From an uncultured Rhodospirillales bacterium (GTDB lineage Bacteria; Pseudomonadota; Alphaproteobacteria; Rhodospirillales; JABHCV01): DNA of 64,000 bases. Each line of letters opens with the position of its first letter. The first letter of the stretch is position 1. Below, piece by piece: positions 7,122 to 15,678 of the stretch. Below the pieces are notes generated by a model. It worked only from the letters and a program-made list of their open reading frames with translations. It did not search any database and was not told where the DNA came from. The position numbers and the translations under genes were made by a program. The stretch is from the NCBI GenBank assembly GCA_938092065.1, contig CALKND010000007.1, positions 1 to 64,000 of the forward strand, read 5' to 3'.

Positions 7122-7613
7122 TTAGCCTTCTAAGATTTTTTTATAAATCATGGAACCAACCCAAGCGCCGGCAATTATGCCCGACATTGACAAATAGCCA
7201 CCAAGGTTCATTTCTGGTGTTAAACCGAAAAAGGTGGAAACGTTGCAGACAAATGCCATGCGGATACCAATTCCCATCAGCAGTCCACCAATTGTTATCA
7301 AGACCCACTCTGAAAGACGGCGCGGAAAACGAATAAAAAATTCTTTACTAAGAATAGCACCAACAAAGGCACCAAATAACATGCCAAGACTAATATAAAT
7401 TTTCCAATAACCGGCATCTGGCGTAAAAACTAGAGACCAAAAGGGAATACGATTAAGATCATCACCCATAAAAAATTGCGCTATAATTCCTGTCATCATT
7501 GTTTCGCCACCACCGACAGTCCAAGCGCCAAGAAGCAAAAACATAAATACATCAAGCACAGCAATAGCAGAGAGAGCTATGACTGGATCCAAAGATTTCT
7601 TAAAAAAATCCAT
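7122..7613 (-). CDS. YeeE/YedE-family permease, first half
   Basis: 163 residues with about four membrane helices. The segment GGLLMGIGIRMAFVCNVSTFFG carries the conserved G-x-G-x-R-x-A-x-x-C-x-x-S motif of YeeE/YedE sulfur-compound transporters. It is the first gene of the leftward operon, and its ATG follows an AGGAAAGAGAG stretch. The 200 bp upstream, shared with a divergent ribbon-helix-helix gene, should hold the operon promoter. The substrate is most likely thiosulfate or another sulfane compound, inferred from the family and from the TusA and rhodanese neighbours. Confidence 0.88.
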   Translation of the reverse strand: MDFFKKSLDPVIALSAIAVLDVFMFLLLGAWTVGGGETMMTGIIAQFFMGDDLNRIPFWSLVFTPDAGYWKIYISLGMLFGAFVGAILSKEFFIRFPRRLSEWVLITIGGLLMGIGIRMAFVCNVSTFFGLTPEMNLGGYLSMSGIIAGAWVGSMIYKKILEG

Positions 7614-7813
7614 TCTCTCTTTCCTGTTTGAACACTAAAAGATCATCGTAACGAATGAAGTGCCTTAGTGGTGGTATTTATTGCTATTATTTAATTTTTA
7701 AAATTATATCTTCAGAAACTGCTCGTTGTTCTAAATTCTTAAAATAAGCATCAAGAGCATCTACACGAACTACTTACAAGAAGACGGCATAAAAACAGAA
7801 AGGTTGAAAGCCT

Positions 7814-8113
7814 ATGTCAATTTTTATCGAAACAGATGATTTTCTTGACCATATGTTCACTGCTTGCACGACTGATCAAATCAATGAATTCATTCCACAA
7901 AAAAAAGGGTTTCGCATTCATGGTCACAGCACGACAATACGTCTTGAGCAGGCTTTTTGGAATGTACTTGAGTGGATGGCTGCTAATAGAAATGTATCCC
8001 TTGCAGTTTTAATTGAAAATATTCATGACCAATGCTTGGTCGCTAATGACAAGAACTTAGCTTCTTGCCTACGGGTAATCTGTCTTAAATATATTAATAT
8101 CTATTCAGACTAG
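7814..8113 (+). CDS. Ribbon-helix-helix domain protein (RHH_4 type)
   Basis: 99 residues. The core KGFRIHGHSTTIRLEQAFWNVLEWMAANRNVSLAVLIENIH has the strand (STTIRLE) and two-helix layout of alphaproteobacterial ribbon-helix-helix proteins of the PF13467 kind, and NLASCLRVICLKYI matches their conserved end. The N-terminal 30 residues are an extra segment. It is divergent from the sulfur operon across 200 bp, so it is a candidate regulator of that operon; no operator is evident. Confidence 0.8.
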   Translation: MSIFIETDDFLDHMFTACTTDQINEFIPQKKGFRIHGHSTTIRLEQAFWNVLEWMAANRNVSLAVLIENIHDQCLVANDKNLASCLRVICLKYINIYSD

Positions 8114-8446
8114 GATCTCTCTCAGATTTAAATGAGTCCAAATCTGATAATTTGACTTGAGACACACTATTTAATTACCAGTTGTTCATTTAATTACAGT
8201 TATTCCAAAAGCAGATATATACAAATGGTGAATAAAAAGTTCACAGCTGTAAATATGTCTGTATAAAACCCTCATAATTATTGTTTATGATCTTCTGGGT
8301 GCATTACAAAAACAGTCGCCTTATGAGTAATAGCTTTCACTACATCTACGTAGTTCAACCTTTTTATTAGATTATGCATTATCACCTGGCCGACACCAAG
8401 CACGTCGAGAACTCTGTTTGCTGTGTCTTTGTCAAGTATCTTTGGT
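8114..8446. other. Gap between RHH gene and Gfo/Idh gene; possible 3' ORF fragment
   Basis: The first 160 bases are AT-rich with no clear signal. On the minus strand, bases 8448-8278 form an open frame of 56 codons that overlaps the stop of the Gfo/Idh gene. It reads like protein (ILDKDTANRVLDVLGVGQVI, then MHNLIKRLNYVDVVKAITHK) but has no good start, since its ATG lies about 22 codons in. It could be a small coupled gene or a leftover fragment. I do not recognise it. Confidence 0.3.
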
Positions 8447-9427
8447 TCAGGTTATTGGAAATATTTTTGCACCGTTTGTTTCCAAAAGATCAAACAATAG
8501 TTCATGGCCACTGACAGCCTCCTTCAGAGTTGGCAGCTTTGAACTACGGCCACCCTTCACATGTTGCAGCCACAAGCGTGTCTGAACAGATGCATCAATA
8601 TTGAAAAAATTAGAAACCTGACGAGTTACGTAATCTTGTCCATATAGATAATTTGGATGGTTTACACCCTCCTTTCTACGATGGATCGACATACTACCAA
8701 GGGGATCAATAACCAGCTGTTGGTGTCCCTGAGTGATAACACAGACGACAGAAGATGAGCTTTCTGCACCAACCTGAAGATAAAGTGTGGAACCATTTCC
8801 AAATTCAAAAAGCCCGTAACCACCAAAGTCCTTAAACTGCTCTCCTCGGCCACTGCTAATAAGGAGTTGGTCCAGTTTTCCGCAAACAAATTGGCCAGAC
8901 TTTTCACCTGACAGATAAAGCGCCAAGTCAATCCAATGAATCCCCCCACAGCCTAGGCCTATTGCGCCAGCATTGACTGTCATTTGAGTAATGGAATTAG
9001 TATTGCAAAAGTCCTCAAAAATAGGTTGTTCTCTGAATACGTTGTTACAACGAATGTCAGAATTAGCCTGATTGGCGAGTGTCTGTATTTTGAGAACATT
9101 CTCTCGGGACTGTTCTATTGGCTTTTCAAGCAATATGTGGTCGATGTCTAACGCTATAACTTTTTCAAAACGTTTAACCCTTTTTTCTGCCGTTGCTGAT
9201 AGGATTGCAGCGTCAAATTTATTCCCAAGACCCGCTGCCATTTCAATTGAAGAAACAACATTAAGACTTCCTTTATATTCGCATTCATCAAGAACCTGAC
9301 GCACTTCCTTATCAATATTACGATGATGATAAACTATCGAAATTTCATCAGCTTCTTTAGCAACACCACGCAGGTGTCGCAAACCCATTCGGCCAGCCCC
9401 AATAAGCAAAACGTTAAACACCTGCAT
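8447..9427 (-). CDS. Gfo/Idh/MocA-family oxidoreductase
   Basis: 326 residues from ATG 9427, which has GGGAG six bases upstream; a TTG four codons earlier is less likely. The NAD(P)-binding glycine motif is at the very start (VLLIGAGRMGLRHLRG). The family EKP signature follows (HILLEKPIEQSRENVLKIQ). The middle has GAIGLGCGGIHWIDLALYLSG, the H-x-x-D active-site region. It would oxidise or reduce a sugar or cyclitol-like substrate at the expense of NAD(P), but the substrate is not predictable. It stands alone between two gaps. Confidence 0.82.
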   Translation of the reverse strand: MQVFNVLLIGAGRMGLRHLRGVAKEADEISIVYHHRNIDKEVRQVLDECEYKGSLNVVSSIEMAAGLGNKFDAAILSATAEKRVKRFEKVIALDIDHILLEKPIEQSRENVLKIQTLANQANSDIRCNNVFREQPIFEDFCNTNSITQMTVNAGAIGLGCGGIHWIDLALYLSGEKSGQFVCGKLDQLLISSGRGEQFKDFGGYGLFEFGNGSTLYLQVGAESSSSVVCVITQGHQQLVIDPLGSMSIHRRKEGVNHPNYLYGQDYVTRQVSNFFNIDASVQTRLWLQHVKGGRSSKLPTLKEAVSGHELLFDLLETNGAKIFPIT

Positions 9428-9740
9428 GCAAACTCCCAAGTATGATGCTGATCAAGCAAGTAATTACATGAATTGACGCTAAAAAATCTAAGTACTATCT
9501 CACAGTATTCAACGTACTAAGCATTTTTAATGGCCCTGAATATACAATAATTTTTTATATGCAACATTCGAAAATAGGGCATCTTTATTAACTTTTTTTG
9601 AAGGTTTTTTTTAAGGGGTATATTTTCTCAACTGCCATCAAATAAATTAACTTTAGTATTGAAACCTTTTCAATAATAGAAAGGCAACTAAATTCACGTG
9701 TTCAACTTAACCGACTTCGTATTGAATAGGAGAAAAATAA
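9428..9740. other. Intergenic gap containing a decayed copy of 1888-2045
   Basis: Apart from the degenerate duplication described separately at 9579-9665, the 313 bases contain no open frame. The last 30 bases carry the AGGAGA ribosome binding site of the next gene. Confidence 0.6.
9579..9665. repeat. Degenerate copy of the region 1888-2045
   Basis: 9579-9605 matches 1888-1915 (GC-ATCTT-TATTAACTTTTTTTGAAGG with small differences). 9606-9665 matches about 1981-2040 (TT-AGGGG-ATATTT, TCAACTGCCATC, ATAAATTA, TTAGTATTGA). The intervening 65 bases of the original are missing. The source covers the 5' end of the HTH-like orphan and the 3' end of the cytochrome gene, so this is a duplicated, internally deleted and decayed segment, not a gene. 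Confidence 0.7.
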
Positions 9741-9947
9741 ATGACTGGAGATGATGTTTTTGGTGCATTGTGGGTAATCAATATTGTTGCAGGAATATTA
9801 GGTGTGATGTTTGATACAAGCAAAGAAAACACTTTTCGAGAAAAAGTAGTTGTCTTTATTAAGTATTCAATTATTTGGCCATACACTTTTTTTCTAATAA
9901 TTTACAACTTGCTAAACAAATGGCTAAAAAAAGATATTGAGAAGTAG
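9741..9947 (+). CDS. Hypothetical membrane protein (68 aa)
   Basis: Two hydrophobic segments: one near the start (GALWVINIVAGILGVMFD) and one after a basic loop (YSIIWPYTFFLIIYNLL), ending KWLKKDIEK. AGGAGA lies seven bases before the ATG. It is followed 26 bp later by a gene for a secreted protein, so the two are likely cotranscribed. No family recognised. Confidence 0.6.
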   Translation: MTGDDVFGALWVINIVAGILGVMFDTSKENTFREKVVVFIKYSIIWPYTFFLIIYNLLNKWLKKDIEK

Positions 9948-9973
9948 CAATTAAGACAACCAAGGGAATTGTT

Positions 9974-10354
9974 ATGCGGTCACTACTTTATGGAATAATT
10001 TTAACCATGTCTTTTGCGTTTGAAGAAAACGCGCAAGCGGCCAATGAATTAAATGGGAAGGCAGTATTATGCATAAGTAATATTACTCAATTCGGTCCAT
10101 CTCATCCAGTTTGGGGCCTGACATTTGTTGGGGGTAAAGTGATAAGACATGAAGTGAATGGTTTTTCAATAACACGAAGGTTAGGATCCCCATATACACT
10201 CAGTGGAACCAAAACTGTGACGTGGAGTAGTGGGTATTTGGATCGAAGCACACTAAAGACTGAGAATGGAAATTGTTCGGTTTCTTCCTATGAGGAGATT
10301 ACTAAAAAACTAAATGAAATAATTGCAACTGCTAAAAAGAAAAATAAGATTTGA
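9974..10354 (+). CDS. Hypothetical secreted protein (126 aa)
   Basis: It begins with a signal peptide (MRSLLYGIILTMSFAF, then ENAQAANEL with a likely cleavage after AQA). The mature part is about 100 residues, mostly beta-strand-like (VLCISNITQFGPSHPVWGLTF, TLSGTKTVTWSSGYLD), with two Cys that could form a disulfide. Ends in a lysine-rich helix. Unrecognised; probably periplasmic. Confidence 0.55.
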   Translation: MRSLLYGIILTMSFAFEENAQAANELNGKAVLCISNITQFGPSHPVWGLTFVGGKVIRHEVNGFSITRRLGSPYTLSGTKTVTWSSGYLDRSTLKTENGNCSVSSYEEITKKLNEIIATAKKKNKI

Positions 10355-10558
10355 TAGTAAGGACCATTAAGTGATTATTGTGAAATTTCATACGACGAAT
10401 TTTATTACACATAAATTTAGATGGTGCGATGAAATTTAAAAACAATTAGTCAGGAATTGCTGACATGCAAGAAGTCGATACGGCGATCGAATGATTACTA
10501 CCCAATTTTTTCTGAGGGCGATATAAGTGCAGACATTTCATTCTTTACAGGCTCAATC

Positions 10559-11161
10559 ATGCTGTCTTCATTTGACCATAAAAGAAAAGGGAAACAATTG
10601 TTTATCGATTTTTTAAAACAGAGACGTTCCATCACAGCAAAAAAGATGGCGCCTGGTAAAGTTACTAAAAAACATCTTCAGAAAATTTTGGAAGCAGGCT
10701 TAAGGGTACCAGATCATGGAGCACTGAAGCCTTGGCGCTTGGTTGTAATTACTGGTGCAAAACGAAAATTAATTGATGAAGACGTCATTTTTTCTGAGTT
10801 CAAAAATAAGAATCCTGATGCTAGTGCCGAAATCCGATTAATTGAGAAATCTCGTCTACAAAGAGCAGATGTTGTCATAGCTGTTATTTCATCTCCAGTA
10901 GAGCACAAAAAAATCACAAATTGGGAGATGCAATTATCTGCAGGTGCCGTATGCACCACTTTGCTTTATGCGGCTCAATCATTAGACTATGCGGCTCAGT
11001 GGTTAACAGAATGGTACGCTTATAATGAGAAAATGCTTAAAACACTGGGTGGTGCGCCGGGAAAAGATCAAATTGCTGGATTTATATATATTGGTGAGAA
11101 AGTAACTATACCAATTGAACGCACACGGCCAGAATTGGAAACAATTGTTTCGTATCTTTAA
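10559..11161 (+). CDS. Nitroreductase-family FMN oxidoreductase
   Basis: I placed the start at ATG 10559. The frame is open back to 10457, but family proteins begin just before the FMN-binding RRS motif, here LKQRRSITAKKMAPGKVTKK. Then follow ILEAGLRVPDHGALKPWRLVVI (the second FMN contact), WEMQLSAGAVCTTLLYAAQS and a C-terminal GFIYIGEK. That order matches small YdjA-like nitroreductases of about 180-200 residues. It should reduce nitroaromatics, quinones or a specific cofactor with NAD(P)H. There is no operon partner: the next gene, glcB, begins 100 bp later. Confidence 0.8.
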   Translation: MLSSFDHKRKGKQLFIDFLKQRRSITAKKMAPGKVTKKHLQKILEAGLRVPDHGALKPWRLVVITGAKRKLIDEDVIFSEFKNKNPDASAEIRLIEKSRLQRADVVIAVISSPVEHKKITNWEMQLSAGAVCTTLLYAAQSLDYAAQWLTEWYAYNEKMLKTLGGAPGKDQIAGFIYIGEKVTIPIERTRPELETIVSYL

Positions 11162-11261
11162 AATAGCATTCTTCTGTTTAAATAAACACTTATATCCGCT
11201 GTGTTACGCCACCTAGAACAACAGACTAATAAAATCGTGATAGAGATTAAAAAAAAGACTG

Positions 11262-13502
11262 TTGAAAACTCTTGTTAAGCTTGAGAAATTTGAAACTATT
11301 CCAGATGCTAAAATATTTAAATATCTATCAAATTTGTGGAGTTTTGGATTGACTGAGTATTTCGATCGGGCTGGATTAAAGGTGGCAAAGGCACTTGTTC
11401 AATTTATTGAACATCGAGCTTTGCTGGATACAGATGTCTCAGCTGAAGTCTTTTGGGCAGGAGTTGCGGGCTTGATTGGTGAACTAGGGCCCAAGAACCA
11501 CGCACTTCTTGACTTTCGAAAAGAATTACAAGCAAAAATTGATCAGTGGCACATAAGCCGACGCAAAGAGCCTCATGATCACGAAGCCTACAAACAATTT
11601 TTGATAGAGATCGGGTACCTTCAAGAGGAGGGTCCAGATTTTGAAATTGAAACTAAAAATGTTGACCCTGAAATTGCGGTAATTCCCGGACCCCAGCTTG
11701 TAGTCCCAGTAACTAATGCAAGGTATGCCTTAAATGCAGCTAACGCTAGATGGGGTAGTCTTTACGATTGCCTTTACGGTACTGATGCTATGGGTAGCCT
11801 ACCCCCAGATAGCGGTTATAATCGCGGACACGGTGCACGCGTCATTGCCCGCTCAAGAGTGTTTCTAGATACAGCTTTTCCAATTGTTGGACTAAGTCAT
11901 GCTGATGCACGTCGATATCATGTTCAAGATGGTCAACTATTGATTAATGATTACCCTCTCGAACAGCCCAAAAAATTTATTGGCTATCGTGGCAATCCAA
12001 AAGCCCCCGAAGCCGTTGTGCTTTGCAATAACGCTCTCCACGTAGAGTTGGTTTTTGATAGAGCCCATCCAATTGGTGCTAGAGATCAAGCCTTGTTAGC
12101 TGATGTTGTTATCGAAAGTGCAATTTCTGCAATCATTGATTGTGAGGACTCTGTCACATGTGTTGACGCAGAAGACAAAGTGCATGCATACGCAAACTGG
12201 CTTGGTTTAATGAAAGGTGATCTGGAAGAAACCTTCGATAAAAATGATTTGAGTATTACCCGCAGACTTAACCCTGACCGTATTTATACTGGTGCAGATG
12301 GAGCAGTAGTGAAGCTTAAAGGAAGAGCCCTTTTGTGGATTAGAAATGTTGGTCACTTAATGACAAATCCAGCTATTCTAGACCCAGATGGGAATGAAGT
12401 TCCAGAGGGCTTGTTGGATGCTGTTGTAACTACGTTAATTGGGATGCATGATCTAAAACGACAGGGTGGAAATTCGGTAAAGGGCTCAATCTATATCGTA
12501 AAACCAAAAATGCACGGACCCGATGAAGTTGCTTTTGCCAACGAAACTTTTAGTAAGATTGAGGAATTTCTTGGCCTTCCAGAATACACGGTAAAAATTG
12601 GTATTATGGATGAAGAACGTCGGACCAGTGTCAATTTGAAAGAGTGTATCCGTGCAGCGATAAAACGTGTTGCATTTATCAACACTGGCTTCCTTGATCG
12701 AACCGGAGATGAACTTCACACTAGTATGGAGGCTGGACCATTTAGCCGCAAAGATTTCATAAAGCGTAAAGGATGGATTACTGCGTATGAAGACCAAAAC
12801 GTAGACATTGGGCTTGAGTGCGGGTTTTATGGCAGAGCTCAGATCGGCAAAGGTATGTGGGCAATGCCTGATCTAATGGCCTTAATGATCGAGCAAAAGA
12901 TCGAGCATCCAAAAGCAGGAGCAAGTTGCGCTTGGGTTCCCTCTCCTACCGCTGCAACCTTACATGCACTCCACTATCACCTAGTTGACGTTTTTGCTAT
13001 ACAGAAAAACCTTATAAAGGTTGGTCGTCGTGCTTATGTAGATGCTCTCTTAGATCTTCCTTTAGCAGCTTATCGAAAGTGGACTAAAGATCAAATCATC
13101 CGTGAAGTAGAAAATAATGCACAAGGCATACTTGGCTATGTTGTGCGCTGGGTTGACCATGGCGTAGGCTGTTCAAAAGTGCCTGATATTAATGACGTCG
13201 GTCTAATGGAAGACCGCGCTACCTGTCGAATTAGCTCACAGCATTTGGCAAATTGGCTGCACCATAAAATTGTTAGCTCAGAAGATGTCATGGTTGCGAT
13301 GAAAAGAATGGCTGGTGTAGTTGATCAACAAAATGGATTCGACGAGTCTTACGTCCCTATGTCTCCCTCTTTTAATGGCTTAGCCTTTGTTGCAGCCTGC
13401 GACCTGGTGTTTAAGGGATGTCAGCAACCATCCGGTTATACCGAACCTTTGTTACATCAACGACGGCTCGAAAAAAAACACTTAGAGTCCAATGCTAATT
13501 GA
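11262..13502 (+). CDS. glcB: Malate synthase G
   Basis: 746 residues, slightly longer than usual (about 720). It condenses glyoxylate and acetyl-CoA to malate in the cytoplasm, the second step of the glyoxylate bypass. Family blocks appear in order: [51 protein letters not shown] (catalytic Arg), [58 protein letters not shown], and a C-terminal [13 protein letters not shown]. Translation seems to begin at a TTG (11262). No ATG occurs before the first conserved block, and no good ribosome binding site is seen. No isocitrate lyase gene is nearby. Confidence 0.95.
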   Translation: MKTLVKLEKFETIPDAKIFKYLSNLWSFGLTEYFDRAGLKVAKALVQFIEHRALLDTDVSAEVFWAGVAGLIGELGPKNHALLDFRKELQAKIDQWHISRRKEPHDHEAYKQFLIEIGYLQEEGPDFEIETKNVDPEIAVIPGPQLVVPVTNARYALNAANARWGSLYDCLYGTDAMGSLPPDSGYNRGHGARVIARSRVFLDTAFPIVGLSHADARRYHVQDGQLLINDYPLEQPKKFIGYRGNPKAPEAVVLCNNALHVELVFDRAHPIGARDQALLADVVIESAISAIIDCEDSVTCVDAEDKVHAYANWLGLMKGDLEETFDKNDLSITRRLNPDRIYTGADGAVVKLKGRALLWIRNVGHLMTNPAILDPDGNEVPEGLLDAVVTTLIGMHDLKRQGGNSVKGSIYIVKPKMHGPDEVAFANETFSKIEEFLGLPEYTVKIGIMDEERRTSVNLKECIRAAIKRVAFINTGFLDRTGDELHTSMEAGPFSRKDFIKRKGWITAYEDQNVDIGLECGFYGRAQIGKGMWAMPDLMALMIEQKIEHPKAGASCAWVPSPTAATLHALHYHLVDVFAIQKNLIKVGRRAYVDALLDLPLAAYRKWTKDQIIREVENNAQGILGYVVRWVDHGVGCSKVPDINDVGLMEDRATCRISSQHLANWLHHKIVSSEDVMVAMKRMAGVVDQQNGFDESYVPMSPSFNGLAFVAACDLVFKGCQQPSGYTEPLLHQRRLEKKHLESNAN

Positions 13503-13600
13503 TTTACACGGCATCATTTCGATCGTCTTTTGCAGATCGTTATTTACATAGCGCTATGAAGGTTACCGGAGTGTTACAGAAAAAATTAAAACATTTGATT

Positions 13601-13621
13601 ATTTGATGTTTTACATCAAAT
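13601..13621 (+). terminator. Hairpin downstream of glcB
   Basis: ATTTGATG and CATCAAAT form an eight-base-pair stem with a five-base loop about 100 bp after the glcB stop. It is AT-rich with no long T-run, so it is at best a weak terminator. Confidence 0.35.
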
Positions 13622-13661
13622 TTCTGAATATTTTCTTCTACATAACGCCAAAATTTTTTAA

Positions 13662-13680
13662 TTCATCATTTTTTGATGAA
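13662..13680 (-). terminator. Hairpin downstream of the small lipoprotein gene
   Basis: TTCATCA and TGATGAA form a seven-base-pair stem around five T residues (A residues on the minus strand), starting ten bases after the minus-strand stop at 13690. Between two convergent genes it may act as a two-way terminator. Confidence 0.35.
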
Positions 13681-13689
13681 AACTTCACT

Positions 13690-13995
13690 CTAATCAATAC
13701 ATTCATACAAAGCTTGTCCATCACGCACATTGTCAGGCCTATGGATGGCATATTTTCCATGCTTTTGACATTCTGCATCCGCCATTGTCTGTGCTTTGGA
13801 AGCATTAAAAGCACTGGCATTATCTATAACAACTGATCCTGAATTAGAAGTCACAACCATGGGCGCACATCCGCCAAAAAGGGTGCCAGCAATTGCAATA
13901 GCAATAATAAGTGCTTTTCTTATTCCTACCTCCCTTCCTTGATTGCTAATTGCAATACACTGTGTAGATTGTCGACAAGCTCGAACCTTGTCCAT
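13690..13995 (-). CDS. Small putative lipoprotein, start uncertain
   Basis: The conserved part begins at about 13923 with a basic residue pair and a hydrophobic stretch (IRKALIIAIAIAGTLFGGCAP), an atypical lipoprotein-like signal with Cys. It is followed by about 55 residues including AQTMADAECQKHGKYAIHRPDN, a Cys/His pattern frequent in tiny alphaproteobacterial lipoproteins. A strong AGGGAGG lies just before an in-frame ATA (13921-13923), but no ATG, GTG or TTG is there. The coordinates given use the nearest upstream ATG (13995), which would add 24 unlikely residues. A mutated start codon is possible. Confidence 0.55.
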   Translation of the reverse strand: MDKVRACRQSTQCIAISNQGREVGIRKALIIAIAIAGTLFGGCAPMVVTSNSGSVVIDNASAFNASKAQTMADAECQKHGKYAIHRPDNVRDGQALYECID

Positions 13996-14156
13996 CGCGG
14001 TGTACCAGCTTATACTTTTAAGAGAAATTAAAAAATGTTCAGTAGATGTTGTGGTAGCAGACACCCTTGCGAATTTTGATCGAAGTAACGCAAAACTATA
14101 CTTGAATGTCGTCAGCGGCTTAAAAGGTTTGATTTTGTTTGGGGAGCTAAAGATTA

Positions 14157-14372
14157 TTGAAAGAACTTTTACGATCTAATGACTTGATACATTTATCATG
14201 GATACGGTCTATCTTCAAAGAAGCTGGTATCCAAATCTTTATTATGGATGAACATATGAGCGTTTTAGAAGGAAGCGCCAACGCTATCCCACGCAGGGTT
14301 ATGGTTAGTGAACAAGACCATGCGCAAGCATTGCGGCTGATGAAAAGTGCAAAATCTGAGCTAAACCTCTAA
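14157..14372 (+). CDS. DUF2007-family putative signal-transducing protein
   Basis: 71 residues: LKELLRSNDLIHLSWIRSIFKEAGI, then IMDEHMSVLEGSANAIPRRVMVSEQDHAQALRLM. This is the DUF2007 layout, a small ferredoxin-like protein of unknown role. The start is TTG 14157, nine bases after GGGGAG; no ATG is available. Family members often lie near tRNA or methyltransferase genes in alphaproteobacteria, but here it is alone. Confidence 0.85.
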   Translation: MKELLRSNDLIHLSWIRSIFKEAGIQIFIMDEHMSVLEGSANAIPRRVMVSEQDHAQALRLMKSAKSELNL

Positions 14373-14549
14373 AAGTCTCGGAGCTTTACAAAGAATTTTA
14401 TCCAGCTTTAGAGTTGGATTGTTTTTTAAGATCATCACACAAGGAACTTCTGTATCAGGTTTCGGATTACTTCTGTGTACTCCATCGATATCCAAATCCC
14501 AATTCCGATGCCTATAAATATCTTGATCAAGCTTTTTCTCCTCTAACCT

Positions 14550-15146
14550 TCAGAGTAAACTTTCGTGTGGTCTTCCAGTCAAAAACTCATCGAGTGAACT
14601 TGGTGTCTCACTATAATTATTAGTATTCCATCGTTTTGAGTTTGGTTGAATTTTTTGAATTAGGTCAAAGAGCAGTGAATCTGGCATCTCACCACATCCA
14701 TGGCATCCCTTTGGTTTCCCTTTTCTATAGACATTTTTAAGTTCTTCGCAATTGGAAAACTGATCTAAAGTAAGGTCATATCTCTCTTTGGAAAGATTAT
14801 CTCTCAGCCACCAGTGACCTTCGCAATCTAAGTCCTCACCTCTCATTGGTTCCAGAACTTCTGTGTCCATTAAATATAATAAGCTAAATGTAGCCAGGAC
14901 AGAATAACCCAATAAAAGTTGTTTCCAACGAAGATTATTATCTGGATATTTTTCTCTAATCTCTTTGGAAATGAGATCGTCAGTAAGATTTAATCTGATT
15001 AACTTTGAAACTTTATCTATCTGATCAGGTGTGTATGGATGCCTCTCAAATTCCAACACATCATACTGGTTATTCTCCTGACGAAAGATACGTTGTTTCC
15101 TATCAACGACAGTCATCCATTTACTATGTTGTAACTCACTCATCAC
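14550..15146 (-). CDS. Hypothetical protein with CxxC motif (198 aa)
   Basis: Unrecognised. It is soluble apart from a short hydrophobic patch (LLLGYSVLATFSLLYLM). It has Cys-rich points at LDCEGHWW, FSNCEELKNVYRKGKPKGC and CHGCGEMPD, together possibly a zinc site. The N-terminus (MSELQHSKWMTVVDRKQRIF) is charged. It has no neighbours within 300 bp on its strand. Confidence 0.5.
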   Translation of the reverse strand: MMSELQHSKWMTVVDRKQRIFRQENNQYDVLEFERHPYTPDQIDKVSKLIRLNLTDDLISKEIREKYPDNNLRWKQLLLGYSVLATFSLLYLMDTEVLEPMRGEDLDCEGHWWLRDNLSKERYDLTLDQFSNCEELKNVYRKGKPKGCHGCGEMPDSLLFDLIQKIQPNSKRWNTNNYSETPSSLDEFLTGRPHESLL

Positions 15147-15678
15147 ACCCTACGAACTGTGTGATTGATGGTATTGGGGCGAATATCTAGTTGGTCGTAT
15201 CGCATTAAAAAAATATTACAACATTCAATAATTAATAACCAGTTTTGTGTTTGTATACGTGCTATTCTGATTACAAGTTTGATAAGTTAGTATCCTTTGA
15301 GAGTAATTCGAATTAGGGGGCGATAATTATGAATACGAGCAAAGGGATTTCAATCAACGTTAACTTATCTGGAAGGAGACCACCACCACCACCTGTATAA
15401 TTTTAAAGATAAGGTCAAAAGGAGCAGTTACACCGCTACTGTTTATAGTGCGGCACACAATTTCATTCACTTAGACAACGTATCTCCACTTAAAGCACAG
15501 CGTTTCTTATTAGTATTCAAGAGCCAGAAGCCAATGGTAAAACTATATAATCTGAAATTGCCATAGTCAGGCTTATTTTTGACTCAAACTCAACGACCTC
15601 TCGTTACTACTGACGATATATTTTTTCATAAATATGTAGCGTGTCTTTATCTTGACAAACGAACTGAACCAAAATGTT
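15147..15678. other. Gap holding the polyproline peptide ORF
   Basis: Other than the 23-codon ORF at 15329-15400, I see no gene in these 532 bases. Downstream of the ORF there is no T-rich hairpin and no rightward gene; the next gene is on the other strand. Confidence 0.5.
15329..15400 (+). CDS. 23-residue peptide ending in a five-proline run
   Basis: ATG 15329 is preceded by a strong GGGGGG-type ribosome binding site (TTAGGGGGCGATAATT). The peptide begins MNTSKGISINVNLSG and ends RRPPPPPV before TAA. Five consecutive prolines would stall ribosomes without EF-P. It could be a stalling leader, a peptide of RiPP or proline-rich antimicrobial type, or chance. The strength of the binding site favours real translation, but no downstream gene is in place to be controlled. 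Confidence 0.45.
   Translation: MNTSKGISINVNLSGRRPPPPPV

Noticed and set aside
13603-13836. 77-codon rightward ORF over the lipoprotein gene
   Set aside because: Antisense to a conserved small protein; AT-rich Phe/Ile composition.
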